13,737 bases of DNA, taken from contig JACZXR010000016.1 in assembly GCA_022571535.1 (NCBI GenBank), positions 1 to 13,737 of the forward strand, read 5' to 3'. Every line of letters starts with the position of its first letter. Within the stretch, counting starts at the first letter, position 1. Origin of the DNA: Deltaproteobacteria bacterium (lineage in GTDB: Bacteria; Desulfobacterota; Binatia; UBA9968; CAXXLF01). Shown here one piece after another: positions 6,767-13,610 of the stretch. A program made the position numbers and the translations under genes. The notes beneath the pieces were generated by a model, which was not told the DNA's origin, made no database searches, and saw only the letters and a list, made by a program, of their open reading frames with translations.

Positions 6767-8068
6767 CTAGCAAAGACTCTCCAACAAATCAAAAAAACCT
6801 GGGAAAGAGACATCAGCACAGCCACTGTCCTCAATCTCCACCCCTCCTGCAGAGTAAAGGCCGGCACAGGCCAACGCCATGGCCACACGATGATCCCCAT
6901 AACTCTTTACTCGAGCACCCTGAAGCCTCCCCTTCCCCACTATTCTCATACTATCCTCCTCTTCCTCAACCTCTACACCGAGCTTGCGCAATTCCCGGGT
7001 CATCGTGTAAATTCGATCAGACTCCTTGTATCGCAGCTCTCTCACCCCGGAAAATGTCGACACCCCATCGGCCAACGCTGCAGCCACAGACAGAACTGGA
7101 TACTCGTCGATCGTACGGGCCACCATCTCCACCCCAACATCCACCCCTTTAAGCTTTCCTCCCAGAACATGCAAATCCACAACGACTTCCCCGCTCTCTT
7201 CCCTGTGGTTGATCAATTCTATGGATGCCCCCATTTGCCTCAAGACGTCAATCACCCCGCTCCGGGAAGGGTTACATCCCACCCCGCGGATCACAAGGTC
7301 AGATCCCGGAATCGATGCAGCGGCAACCATGAAAAATGCTGCCGATGAGAGGTCCCCAGGAATCTTCACTTCTCTCTTCCACAATCTCTGGCGTCCCTTT
7401 ACGGAAACCGACCGACCCTCAACTCTTACCCTTGCCCCAAAGGCCCTAGCCATAATCTCCGTATGATCTCTCGATCTCTGTGGCTCCTCCACTACAGTCA
7501 CCCCTTCCGCCTGAAGTCCTGCCAAGAGAATTGCCGATTTTACCTGGGCACTGGCCACGGGTGAAACATAATGAATCCCCTGAAGCTGCCGTCCCCGGAT
7601 CTCGAGAGGGGCAGCCCCCTTGCCGTTTTGGCTCAGGATCTCAGCGCCCATTTGACTGAGCGGTTCGATCACCCTCTGCATAGGTCTCTGGCGTAGGGAG
7701 GCGTCCCCATCCAAGGTGGAAACAAACGGGCGACCTGCCAGTACCCCGGCAACGAGGCGCATGGTCGTTCCGGAATTACCACAGTCAATCGGATTTCCAG
7801 GCGGGCAGAGACCCTCCCACCCATTCCCATCCACGAGCAGGACATTGCCCTCACTTCGGATTTTCACACCTAAGCCCTTGAAAGCCCTAACTGTCCGGTG
7901 GTTGTCCTCCCCACCGGAAAGGTCGAATAGTCGACTCTCTCCTTCAGCGATAGAGGCAAAGATCACAGCCCTATGACCGATGGATTTGTCTCCAGGAACA
8001 GTCAAATTTCCCCGTAGCGGCTGGCGTGCCTCTTCAACCTTCTTAATCTTAACGGTTGGCTGATTTAT
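6767..8068 (-). CDS. aroA: EPSP synthase (3-phosphoshikimate 1-carboxyvinyltransferase), probable AUA start
   Basis: Transfers enolpyruvyl from PEP to shikimate 3-phosphate, the sixth shikimate-pathway step. Counted from the TTG at 8005, motifs are PGDKSIGHRA (4-13), GNSGTTMRL (76-84), RQRPMQR (105-111), the catalytic DEYPV (300-304), KESDR (327-331) and GDHRVAM (370-376). The first canonical start in frame is that TTG, but it puts the substrate-binding PGDKS only four residues in, removing the first strand of the fold. The frame stays open to 8089, and NQPTVKIKKVEEARQPLRGN just before it resembles normal EPSP synthase N-termini. The sole well-placed initiator is ATA at 8068, seven bases after GAGGAGGG and overlapping the tyrA stop as ATAA. 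The protein would be 433 residues, the usual size. Alternatives are the TTG at 8005 (GGGG four bases upstream) or a sequence error changing ATG to ATA. Function is certain; the start is not. Confidence 0.93.
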   Translation of the reverse strand: MNQPTVKIKKVEEARQPLRGNLTVPGDKSIGHRAVIFASIAEGESRLFDLSGGEDNHRTVRAFKGLGVKIRSEGNVLLVDGNGWEGLCPPGNPIDCGNSGTTMRLVAGVLAGRPFVSTLDGDASLRQRPMQRVIEPLSQMGAEILSQNGKGAAPLEIRGRQLQGIHYVSPVASAQVKSAILLAGLQAEGVTVVEEPQRSRDHTEIMARAFGARVRVEGRSVSVKGRQRLWKREVKIPGDLSSAAFFMVAAASIPGSDLVIRGVGCNPSRSGVIDVLRQMGASIELINHREESGEVVVDLHVLGGKLKGVDVGVEMVARTIDEYPVLSVAAALADGVSTFSGVRELRYKESDRIYTMTRELRKLGVEVEEEEDSMRIVGKGRLQGARVKSYGDHRVAMALACAGLYSAGGVEIEDSGCADVSFPGFFDLLESLC

Positions 8069-8928
8069 GGGATCGCCCTCCTCAGCTCATTTGCCCGGTT
8101 AAACTCCTTCTCCAGCAGATCCCCTTCACCACCGTGAATCGATTTTCTCAATTGCTCCAGGCATCTCATGTATTCCAAGATACTTTTGCTCACCGCGTGC
8201 CGATTGACCAGACATATATCACGCCAGATCTCCGGACGGCTAGAGGCAATACGTGTAAGATCTTTAAACCCTCCCCCACAGTAATCCTTCAGGTCCACGA
8301 AATCCACGTCAACTCGACCCAGTGTGTTGACCAGGGCATACGCCAGGACATGCGGAAGATGGCTAACCAGGGCCAAGATTCTATCATGCAGATTCGGATC
8401 CATAATCTCGACCCTCGCTCCCAACCGGCGCCAGAAAGACCCTAACTTCTTAACAGATCTAGGATCGGTTTTCCGCGTTGGAGTAAGAATACATCGGCAT
8501 CTGAAGAAGAGGTCAGGGATCGCAGCCTTTGCACCCCACTGCTCGCTCCCGGCTATGGGATGAGCCCCCACAAACGAAATCTGCGCGGGAAGGAGCTTTT
8601 CCATCTCCTGCACGATCTCTCCTTTCACGCTGCCGACATCGCTTATCAAACATCCCGGCCCAAGCCTTGGCAGGAAGGAGATCGCTAACGGAACTGTCGC
8701 TTGAACAGGGGTTGCCAATATAAGGAGATCGGTCCCCCTAGGGATGTCATCCTCATTCACAAAGTAACGGTCTATGATCCCTCTCCTTTGGGCCAGGTGC
8801 AGATTTTTCTCCTTGCGCCCAAATCCAATGATCTCCTCAACCAACTTGCATTTTCGGGCTGCCAGCGCCAGCGAACCGCCTATTAACCCCACCCCCGCAA
8901 TCACCATCCGGTGAAACATCAGCGGCAT
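8065..8928 (-). CDS. tyrA: Prephenate (or arogenate) dehydrogenase, monofunctional
   Basis: Oxidative decarboxylation of prephenate to 4-hydroxyphenylpyruvate, or of arogenate to tyrosine. The 287 residues comprise an N-terminal Rossmann domain with GVGLIGGSLA (12-21) and DVGSVK (97-102), then the helical dimerisation domain. GAHPIAGSEQWGA contains H123, SHLPH (189-193) carries the second conserved His, and GFKDLTRIASSRPEIW (220-235) carries the substrate-binding Arg. There is no chorismate mutase or ACT domain, so feedback control must lie elsewhere. After the second beta strand the sequence is GFGRKEK, with Gly37-Arg38 where NAD-specific TyrA proteins usually have Asp, so NADP use is possible (inference). 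The ATG overlaps the aroF stop as TAATG, with GAGGGA upstream. The stop overlaps the probable aroA start as ATAA. Confidence 0.94.
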   Translation of the reverse strand: MPLMFHRMVIAGVGLIGGSLALAARKCKLVEEIIGFGRKEKNLHLAQRRGIIDRYFVNEDDIPRGTDLLILATPVQATVPLAISFLPRLGPGCLISDVGSVKGEIVQEMEKLLPAQISFVGAHPIAGSEQWGAKAAIPDLFFRCRCILTPTRKTDPRSVKKLGSFWRRLGARVEIMDPNLHDRILALVSHLPHVLAYALVNTLGRVDVDFVDLKDYCGGGFKDLTRIASSRPEIWRDICLVNRHAVSKSILEYMRCLEQLRKSIHGGEGDLLEKEFNRANELRRAIP

Positions 8929-9941
8929 TACATATCCCTCCCCACCGCCTCGGCAACCTTCCTGAGATTCCTCATCAGCGCGCTGAACTTTTCAGGCTTC
9001 AATGACTGGGGCCCATCGCACAAGGCCACCTCCGGCCGAGGGTGAACCTCAATGAGGAGGCCGTCCGCCCCAGCGGCGACCCCGGCCAAGGCCATGGGAG
9101 TCACCAGTTCCCATTTACCCGTGCTGTGACTGGGATCGATAAAGACAGGCAGATGAGAGAGCTGCTTGAGAATGGGAACAGCACTCAGGTCCAGGGTATT
9201 TCTCGTTTCCGTTTCGAAGGTTCGGATCCCCCGTTCGCAGAGGATAATCCTTCGGTTACCCTCCGCAGCGATGTATTCTGCTGAGAGGAGAAACTCCTGA
9301 ATGCTCGCACTCATCCCCCGTTTAAGCATCACTGGCTTATCGAGCTTTCCTACCTCGGTCAATAATTTAAAGTTCTGCATGTTCCTCGCACCGATCTGGA
9401 GAATATCGGTATAGCGGTAGACCAGGTCGAGATCTCTGGGATCAAGGACCTCGGTAATGATAGCCAAACCGGTCATCTTCCGAGCATGAGCAAGATGACT
9501 CAAGCCCTCTTCCCCTAGCCCCTGAAAACTATAAGGGGAGGTCCTAGGTTTGAACGCCCCTCCGCGTAGAAACGTCGCCCCAGCCTCTTTAGCAGGAATG
9601 GCAGCGCCAAGGACCTGCTCTTGGGATTCAACAGAGCATGGGCCTGCCATCACATGGATTTTCTTGCCCCCGATTTCGTAACCGCCCACCTTGATTACTG
9701 TGTCCTCTGCCTGGAACTCACGGCTAACGAGCTTGTATGGCTTCAAAATTGGCAGGACCTTTTCCACACCTGGAAACGACTCCAGGGTCTGGTCTACAAG
9801 CAATCTTTCATCTCCGATCGCACCGATGATCGTCCTCTCTTTTCCCACAACAACGAAGGCCTTGAGACCGAGGCTCTCGATTCTGTCAGCCACTGCCTGA
9901 ACCTCTTTCTGGGCCATTCCTGGTTTCAAAACTACAATCAT
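8928..9941 (-). CDS. aroF: DAHP synthase, type I-beta with N-terminal regulatory domain
   Basis: Condenses PEP and erythrose 4-phosphate to DAHP, the first step of the shikimate pathway. The 337 residues comprise a ferredoxin-like (ACT-like) domain at 1-70, beginning MIVVLKPGM, then the TIM-barrel. AGPCSVES (99-106), GGAFKPRTSPYSFQGLG (127-143), QIGARNMQN (172-180), LKRGM (196-200) and DPSHSTG (269-275) are visible. Expected divalent metal ligands by family are C102, H272, E298 and D309. This architecture matches the Thermotoga maritima-type enzyme, in which the N-terminal domain mediates feedback inhibition by aromatic amino acids. The start is fixed by an ATGA overlap with the hisC stop (9938-9941); the stop overlaps the tyrA start. 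The symbol aroF is conventional for this operon position; some databases call the family aroF/aroG. Confidence 0.94.
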   Translation of the reverse strand: MIVVLKPGMAQKEVQAVADRIESLGLKAFVVVGKERTIIGAIGDERLLVDQTLESFPGVEKVLPILKPYKLVSREFQAEDTVIKVGGYEIGGKKIHVMAGPCSVESQEQVLGAAIPAKEAGATFLRGGAFKPRTSPYSFQGLGEEGLSHLAHARKMTGLAIITEVLDPRDLDLVYRYTDILQIGARNMQNFKLLTEVGKLDKPVMLKRGMSASIQEFLLSAEYIAAEGNRRIILCERGIRTFETETRNTLDLSAVPILKQLSHLPVFIDPSHSTGKWELVTPMALAGVAAGADGLLIEVHPRPEVALCDGPQSLKPEKFSALMRNLRKVAEAVGRDM

Positions 9942-11056
9942 AATTCTTTGGAAAGTCTCCTTTTTGCTTTAATTATTTCCTCTAATTCTCTTATAAACTT
10001 GATGTTTTCACTCATTTTACCTATGGTCACACGGACATATTCGGGCAGATCATAGCCCTCCATTGATCGGACGATCACCCCTCGTCTTAGAAGCTGTTGG
10101 AACAAATCCTGCCCATTACCTACACGCATCAGGATGAAATTGGCCTGTGTCGGGATCTGCTCCAGGCCCAACCGGGCCACTTCTTTCGTCAGGTATTCCA
10201 TCCCCTCCCGATTAACCTCAAGGCTCTTCTTCACATGGTCCTGATCTTCCAGAGCCTCCAGGGCCGCCCACTGGGCAGCGGCGTTGACATTAAACGGTTG
10301 CCGTATCCGATGCATGAGACCTATTATCTCCGCCGCGCCTATGCCAAAGCCTATCCTGAGGCCTGCAAGACCGTAGAGCTTGGAAAAGGTACGAACAGTC
10401 AAAAGAACCCTCCCCTCGCCGTGATAGGTGAGAGAGTCGGGATAGTCTGCGTCCCGGACATATTCGAAATAAGCCTCATCCACGATCAAAAGAACCCTTG
10501 GACTCAACCGCTGCAGGAACACCTCCCACTCCCTCTTGCGATAGATTGTCCCTGTAGGATTATTGGGGTTAGCCAGAAAGACGACTCTAGTCCGCGGGGT
10601 GATAGCCCTAGCCATGGCCTCAAGATCGTGGGTAAAATCATTTAGCGGAACAACTCTAGCGTGGCCTCCGGCAGCCTGTACAACCAGACGATAGATTACG
10701 AACGCCTGATGGGCCATCACTGCCTCGTCTCCGGGTTGCATGAATGTCCTGACTGCCAGCTCGATGATCTCGTTGGAACCGTTACCGAAGATCAATTGGT
10801 CTGGAGAGACACCCAATCTAGCCGCCAGGCCTTGTTTAAGGTAAAAGCAGTCTCCATCCGGATAGAGGTGGAGCTGATGCAACCGCTCCGCCAACGCCTT
10901 GACGGCCTTGGGAGAGGGGCCCAGGGGATTTTCGTTGGAGGCGAGCTTTACAGAACCCTCGATTCCATACTCCCTCTCCACTTCCTCTATGGGCTTTCCA
11001 GGGCTATAGGGAACGAGGTTTCGGATATACTCTGGAACTCTTTCAGTGAAAATCAT
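9938..11056 (-). CDS. hisC: PLP aminotransferase of the histidinol-phosphate/aromatic type
   Basis: A 372-residue fold-type I aminotransferase. RNLVPYSPGKPIEEVEREYG and KLASNENPLGPSP near the N-terminus are HisC signatures. NPNNPTG (163-169), VDEAY (192-196) and TVRTFSKLYGLAGLRIG with the PLP lysine K226 and phosphate-binding arginine follow. Family enzymes convert imidazole-acetol phosphate to histidinol phosphate, and many also transaminate phenylpyruvate and 4-hydroxyphenylpyruvate. Sitting between pheA and aroF with no other his gene nearby, it most likely performs the last Phe/Tyr step (inference). I chose the ATG at 11056, which forms an ATGA overlap with the pheA stop (11053-11056). 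The frame is open upstream to 11128, but that adds 24 residues lying over the pheA coding end with no family resemblance. The SD before 11056 is weak, consistent with coupling. Confidence 0.92.
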   Translation of the reverse strand: MIFTERVPEYIRNLVPYSPGKPIEEVEREYGIEGSVKLASNENPLGPSPKAVKALAERLHQLHLYPDGDCFYLKQGLAARLGVSPDQLIFGNGSNEIIELAVRTFMQPGDEAVMAHQAFVIYRLVVQAAGGHARVVPLNDFTHDLEAMARAITPRTRVVFLANPNNPTGTIYRKREWEVFLQRLSPRVLLIVDEAYFEYVRDADYPDSLTYHGEGRVLLTVRTFSKLYGLAGLRIGFGIGAAEIIGLMHRIRQPFNVNAAAQWAALEALEDQDHVKKSLEVNREGMEYLTKEVARLGLEQIPTQANFILMRVGNGQDLFQQLLRRGVIVRSMEGYDLPEYVRVTIGKMSENIKFIRELEEIIKAKRRLSKEL

Positions 11057-12141
11057 AAACCACGAGGATAGGAACCGATCACTTTGACAAAAATGCAGAT
11101 CTTCTCCAACTGTTTCAGTGCCTTGCAAATTCCAGGCTCTTCTACATGTCCGTTAAAATCTAGAAAAAAGAGGTACTCCCAGGGTTTGTTTTTCAAAGGG
11201 CGAGACTCGATCTTGGTCAGATTAATCCTGTTCTTGGCAAAGGGCTCCAACATGCGATGGAGGATTCCCACTTCATCCTTGACCGAGAATATAATCGAGG
11301 TCTTGTCTTCTCCGGTAGGCCTACTGATCTGATCCCTAATGACAAGAAAACGGGTGATGTTATTCGACTGATCTTCAATATTTTCTTCAACTATTTCCAG
11401 ACCATAAAATTCACTCGCCAGTCTACCGGCAATGGCCGCAAGGGTCGCATCCTGCGCCGCCATCTGGGCTGCCTGCGCCGTGCTGGCCACCTCATCCACT
11501 GGAACTTGCGGGAAATGGTTTGCAAGCCAGTCACGGCACTGTGCTACCGCCTGGGGATGAGAGACGATTCGCTGGAATTGGCCTGATCGACCGGGCCGCG
11601 ATAAAAGGCACTGATGAATCTCTAAGTAAATCTCGGCGCATATCTTGACGTCCGCCTCTACAAGCATGTCGAGGGTATGGGTCACCACCCCTTCCGTAGA
11701 ATTCTCAACAGGAACAACCCCGAAGTTGGCCCTTCCACGTTCCACCTCTTGAAAAACACCCTGAATACTAGCTACCGACACGTAAACAGTGGACAGGCCA
11801 AATCTCTCTCGCGCTGCCATCTGAGTGAACGTCGCATCGGGGCCGAGATACGCAACCCTGAGGGGACCCTCAAGGGATCGGGAGGCAGAAAGGACCTCCC
11901 GGTAGACAGAACGGATAGCCTGTTCGGGAAGGGGACCTCGGTTCAGTCTGGAGACTCTCTGAAGAATTTCCTTCTCACGGGAAGGGACGTATATCTCTTC
12001 ATTCCCGAGATTCTTTGTTTGCCCGATCTTTTGGGCAAGGCAGGCCCTCTGGCTGAGGAACTCTATGATCTTTTCATCAACTTGATCGATTTTTTCTCTG
12101 AGCTCATCGACCGTCTCTTTACGGCTCAAGGAAAACCTCAC
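11053..12141 (-). CDS. pheA: P-protein: chorismate mutase / prephenate dehydratase
   Basis: A bifunctional 362-residue enzyme taking chorismate to prephenate and then phenylpyruvate. Domains in order are an AroQ-type helical chorismate mutase (about 8-90, VDELREKIDQVDEKIIEFLS, ending in EVLSASRSLE), prephenate dehydratase (about 93-270) with VAYLGPDATFTQ, VVPVENSTEG (142-151) and the catalytic NITRF (261-265), and a C-terminal ACT domain (about 280-360) with GILHRML (292-298) and ESRP (312-315), the Phe-binding feedback motif. It is first in the operon and thus a plausible control point. The start is uncertain: the GTG at 12141 has little ribosome site, whereas a TTG at 12129 has GGTGAGG six bases upstream and would lose only four residues. 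No ATG is available in frame. The stop overlaps hisC by ATGA. Confidence 0.94.
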   Translation of the reverse strand: MRFSLSRKETVDELREKIDQVDEKIIEFLSQRACLAQKIGQTKNLGNEEIYVPSREKEILQRVSRLNRGPLPEQAIRSVYREVLSASRSLEGPLRVAYLGPDATFTQMAARERFGLSTVYVSVASIQGVFQEVERGRANFGVVPVENSTEGVVTHTLDMLVEADVKICAEIYLEIHQCLLSRPGRSGQFQRIVSHPQAVAQCRDWLANHFPQVPVDEVASTAQAAQMAAQDATLAAIAGRLASEFYGLEIVEENIEDQSNNITRFLVIRDQISRPTGEDKTSIIFSVKDEVGILHRMLEPFAKNRINLTKIESRPLKNKPWEYLFFLDFNGHVEEPGICKALKQLEKICIFVKVIGSYPRGL

Positions 12142-12186
12142 CCTGGCGCACCATCTTTTGCTCCACTAAGAAGCGCCGATTTCGCA

Positions 12187-12216
12187 AAAATAGCTTAATT
12201 TCCAGTAAATTGCAAA
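12187..12216 (-). promoter_or_regulatory. Possible weak promoter for the pheA operon
   Basis: Reading the minus strand, TTTGCA (12216-12211) and TATTTT (12192-12187) are separated by 18 bases, each matching four of six consensus positions. They sit 46-75 bases before the GTG start, within the 194-base divergent spacer. No Phe-rich leader peptide with attenuator hairpins was recognised between this point and pheA. A short frame from an ATG at 12154 encodes no run of aromatic residues. The call rests on weak matches only. Confidence 0.25.
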
Positions 12217-12243
12217 CCTTAGCCCCTTTTACCCACAGACCCC

Positions 12244-12272
12244 TTGACAAACACGGGGGGATCTATCATAAA
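12244..12272 (+). promoter_or_regulatory. Sigma-70-type promoter for the substrate-binding protein gene
   Basis: A perfect TTGACA at 12244-12249 is followed, after an exact 17-base spacer, by CATAAA at 12267-12272 (four of six matches to TATAAT). It lies about 63 bases before the ATG at 12336. This is the best promoter match seen in the window and indicates that the plus-strand gene is transcribed alone, away from the pheA operon. The G-run in the spacer (12255-12260) could hold a regulator site, but no clear palindrome is present. Confidence 0.6.
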
Positions 12273-12322
12273 CTCCCTCCCATACTTAAGGACAAGGTAG
12301 AAAGTTAGAACCACAAACCGAA

Positions 12323-12328
12323 AGGAGG
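12323..12328 (+). promoter_or_regulatory. Strong Shine-Dalgarno site AGGAGG
   Basis: AGGAGG, extended to AAAGGAGG, ends 7 bases before the ATG at 12336. It fixes the start of the substrate-binding protein and, with the good upstream promoter, suggests efficient translation. Confidence 0.85.
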
Positions 12329-12335
12329 CAAGAAG

Positions 12336-13385
12336 ATGAAAGGATTCAAGATTGGAGACATGTCATTCCGGGTAGGCACCATAGCCGTTGCTACAGTACT
12401 GGTGGCCGCACTGACCCTCGCAACAGCAGGCATAAGTTCTGCGCAGACCAAGATCACAGTGGGCAGAACGACTTCGGGAAGCGGATTCCATATTCCGTCC
12501 TACGTTGCCATGGATAGGGGCTTTTTCAAGAGGGAGGGGCTGGATGCAAAATACGTCTCTATGAGCGGGAAGGCCCTCCTCAACGCAGGGATTGCCAAAC
12601 AGATAGACTTCGTCCCCATACCGGGCGGAGGCTCTGTAGCCGCATTAAGAGGGGCCCCCATCATTTACCTTGTCGGTCAATCGTTGATCTCTCAGTGGAC
12701 GATCACCAGCCCAAAAAGCATCAAGACCGTCAAAGACCTAAAGGGCAAGATTTTGGGTCTGGGTCGACCAGGAAGTGCGGATTATGATGAGGCCGAAATC
12801 GTTTTAAGCCAACACTTTGGTATGGAGGTGGGAAGGGACTACAAGGTTATTAGTTTCCGCGGTGAATCTGAAAGGATCGCAGCCCTGATTAATGGGGATA
12901 TCCAGGGCGGGATGCTCTCCTTCCCACATGCGGCAAAGGCCAAGGTTGCCGGTTTCAAGGTACTTCTGAGAACGGGGGATTATTTGCCTCGCATTGGTGG
13001 AAGTTTCTGGACCAATAGGGATTTCCTCAAGAAGAATCGGGCCACAGTCAAAAGCTTCATCAAGGCCATAGCGAAGGCCGAGCATTACATGATCACAAAC
13101 AAAGAAGGAACGGTCGACGTTATTCAAAAGCACTTCGCTATGAAGGACAGAAGAGAGGCCGTGGGAGTTTACGAGGAGGTCTATGACCAATACGGTCCGG
13201 ACCTGCCCGAATCGCTGGTCCAGAGCTTGTTTGAATCTCGGGTCAATCGGATGATAAAGAAGGGCAATTGGCCTAAAGATAAACCGCTACCGGACCTTAA
13301 CCAATTTATCGCCAGAGATCTCCTGACCGAAACTCTAAGAGAGATGGGGTATTACTTGCAGGCTCCGCCCGTTCTACGACAATAA
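12336..13385 (+). CDS. ABC transporter substrate-binding protein, NitT/TauT (SsuA/THI5-like) type
   Basis: A 349-residue exported periplasmic binding protein. A Sec signal peptide is visible: basic start, hydrophobic core about 14-32, and likely cleavage after Ala36 (GISSA then QTK). There is no lipobox Cys. The mature part starts ITVGRTTSGSGFHIPSYVAM with DRGFFKREGLDAKYV, the typical opening of NitT/TauT-family binding proteins that deliver nitrate, sulfonate, pyrimidine or related small molecules. SIKTVKDLKGKILGLGRPGS (about 108-127) and the helical C-terminal lobe agree with that fold. The ligand cannot be predicted. The gene stands alone, divergent from pheA, with its own promoter and ribosome site. 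No permease or ATPase gene is within the window, and what lies beyond the right edge is unseen. Downstream is repeat-rich non-coding DNA. Orphan binding proteins of this group are numerous in environmental Desulfobacterota-like genomes (general impression). Confidence 0.88.
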   Translation: MKGFKIGDMSFRVGTIAVATVLVAALTLATAGISSAQTKITVGRTTSGSGFHIPSYVAMDRGFFKREGLDAKYVSMSGKALLNAGIAKQIDFVPIPGGGSVAALRGAPIIYLVGQSLISQWTITSPKSIKTVKDLKGKILGLGRPGSADYDEAEIVLSQHFGMEVGRDYKVISFRGESERIAALINGDIQGGMLSFPHAAKAKVAGFKVLLRTGDYLPRIGGSFWTNRDFLKKNRATVKSFIKAIAKAEHYMITNKEGTVDVIQKHFAMKDRREAVGVYEEVYDQYGPDLPESLVQSLFESRVNRMIKKGNWPKDKPLPDLNQFIARDLLTETLREMGYYLQAPPVLRQ

Positions 13386-13410
13386 AGGTCCAATGGGCAT
13401 CTCTCTCGGC

Positions 13411-13426
13411 TAACCCCGATCCTAAA
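13411..13426 (+). repeat. Third copy of the MITE terminal sequence
   Basis: TAACCCCGATCCTAAA at 13411-13426 matches the terminal repeat TAACCCCGATCCGAAA in 15 of 16 positions and is preceded by C, so its flank reads CTAA. It points the same way as the left ends at 382 and 13611. Only this end is present. The following sequence resembles copies 1 and 2 poorly, so it may be a degenerate relative or the left end of a different element sharing the same ends. Confidence 0.55.
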
Positions 13427-13463
13427 GATGAGTGAGGGGGTGGAAACTTGGGATCAAATTATA

Positions 13464-13494
13464 TCGACCACGGGGATTAAATCCTCGTGGTCGA
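13464..13494. other. Strong stem-loop downstream of the substrate-binding protein gene
   Basis: Arms TCGACCACGGGGAT (13464-13477) and ATCCTCGTGGTCGA (13481-13494) pair over 14 positions with one G-U wobble around a 3-base TAA loop. It lies 79 bases after the stop codon. No T-run follows on either strand, so it is not a canonical intrinsic terminator, though it could stall polymerase or protect the mRNA 3' end. It may instead belong to the mobile segment opened by the terminal sequence at 13411. Confidence 0.6.
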
Positions 13495-13521
13495 CCAAAG
13501 GGAAGAGATGCCGCATATCCG

Positions 13522-13556
13522 CCCCTGTGGAGTAATGGACCGCGGCTCCACGGGGG
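13522..13556. other. Second stem-loop in the palindrome-rich segment
   Basis: Arms CCCCTGTGGAG (13522-13532) and CTCCACGGGGG (13546-13556) pair over 11 positions with one G-U wobble around a 13-base loop. An alternative small hairpin GGGG-GAAA-CCCC (13552-13563) with a GNRA-type loop competes for the right arm. A 7-base outer pairing TGCCGCA (13509-13515) / TGCGGCA (13578-13584) can enclose both. The 13386-13610 interval contains no plausible gene; these structures are what it holds. Confidence 0.5.
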
Positions 13557-13610
13557 AAACCCCATCGGTAGTGTGCCTGCGGCAAGTTGCGGACTATTCT
13601 AAATATTTAG

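Noticed and set aside
6554..7348. 264-codon plus-strand open frame opposite aroA and cmk
   Set aside because: Antisense to two clearly homologous enzymes; its translation is rich in Pro, His and Ser without any domain, signal or ribosome site.
10097..10645. 182-codon plus-strand open frame opposite hisC
   Set aside because: Lies wholly inside hisC on the other strand and has no motif or initiation signal; the aminotransferase frame is unambiguous.
11057..11128. Extended hisC start at 11128
   Set aside because: The 24 added residues overlap the pheA C-terminus and do not resemble HisC; the ATGA overlap at 11053-11056 matches the other junctions.
11677..12198. 173-codon plus-strand frame opposite pheA running into the divergent spacer
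   Set aside because: Covers pheA motifs in antisense and ends beyond the pheA start without any recognisable protein feature.
13464..13494. Rho-independent terminator for the substrate-binding protein gene
   Set aside because: The stem is strong, but no T-run follows on either strand, so it was recorded only as a stem-loop.
13509..13584. 76-base segment with 7-base-pair ends resembling a tRNA acceptor stem
   Set aside because: There is no T-loop TTC motif before the 3' arm, no D-arm GG pattern and no fitting anticodon stem; the internal stem is 11 base pairs with a 13-base loop.
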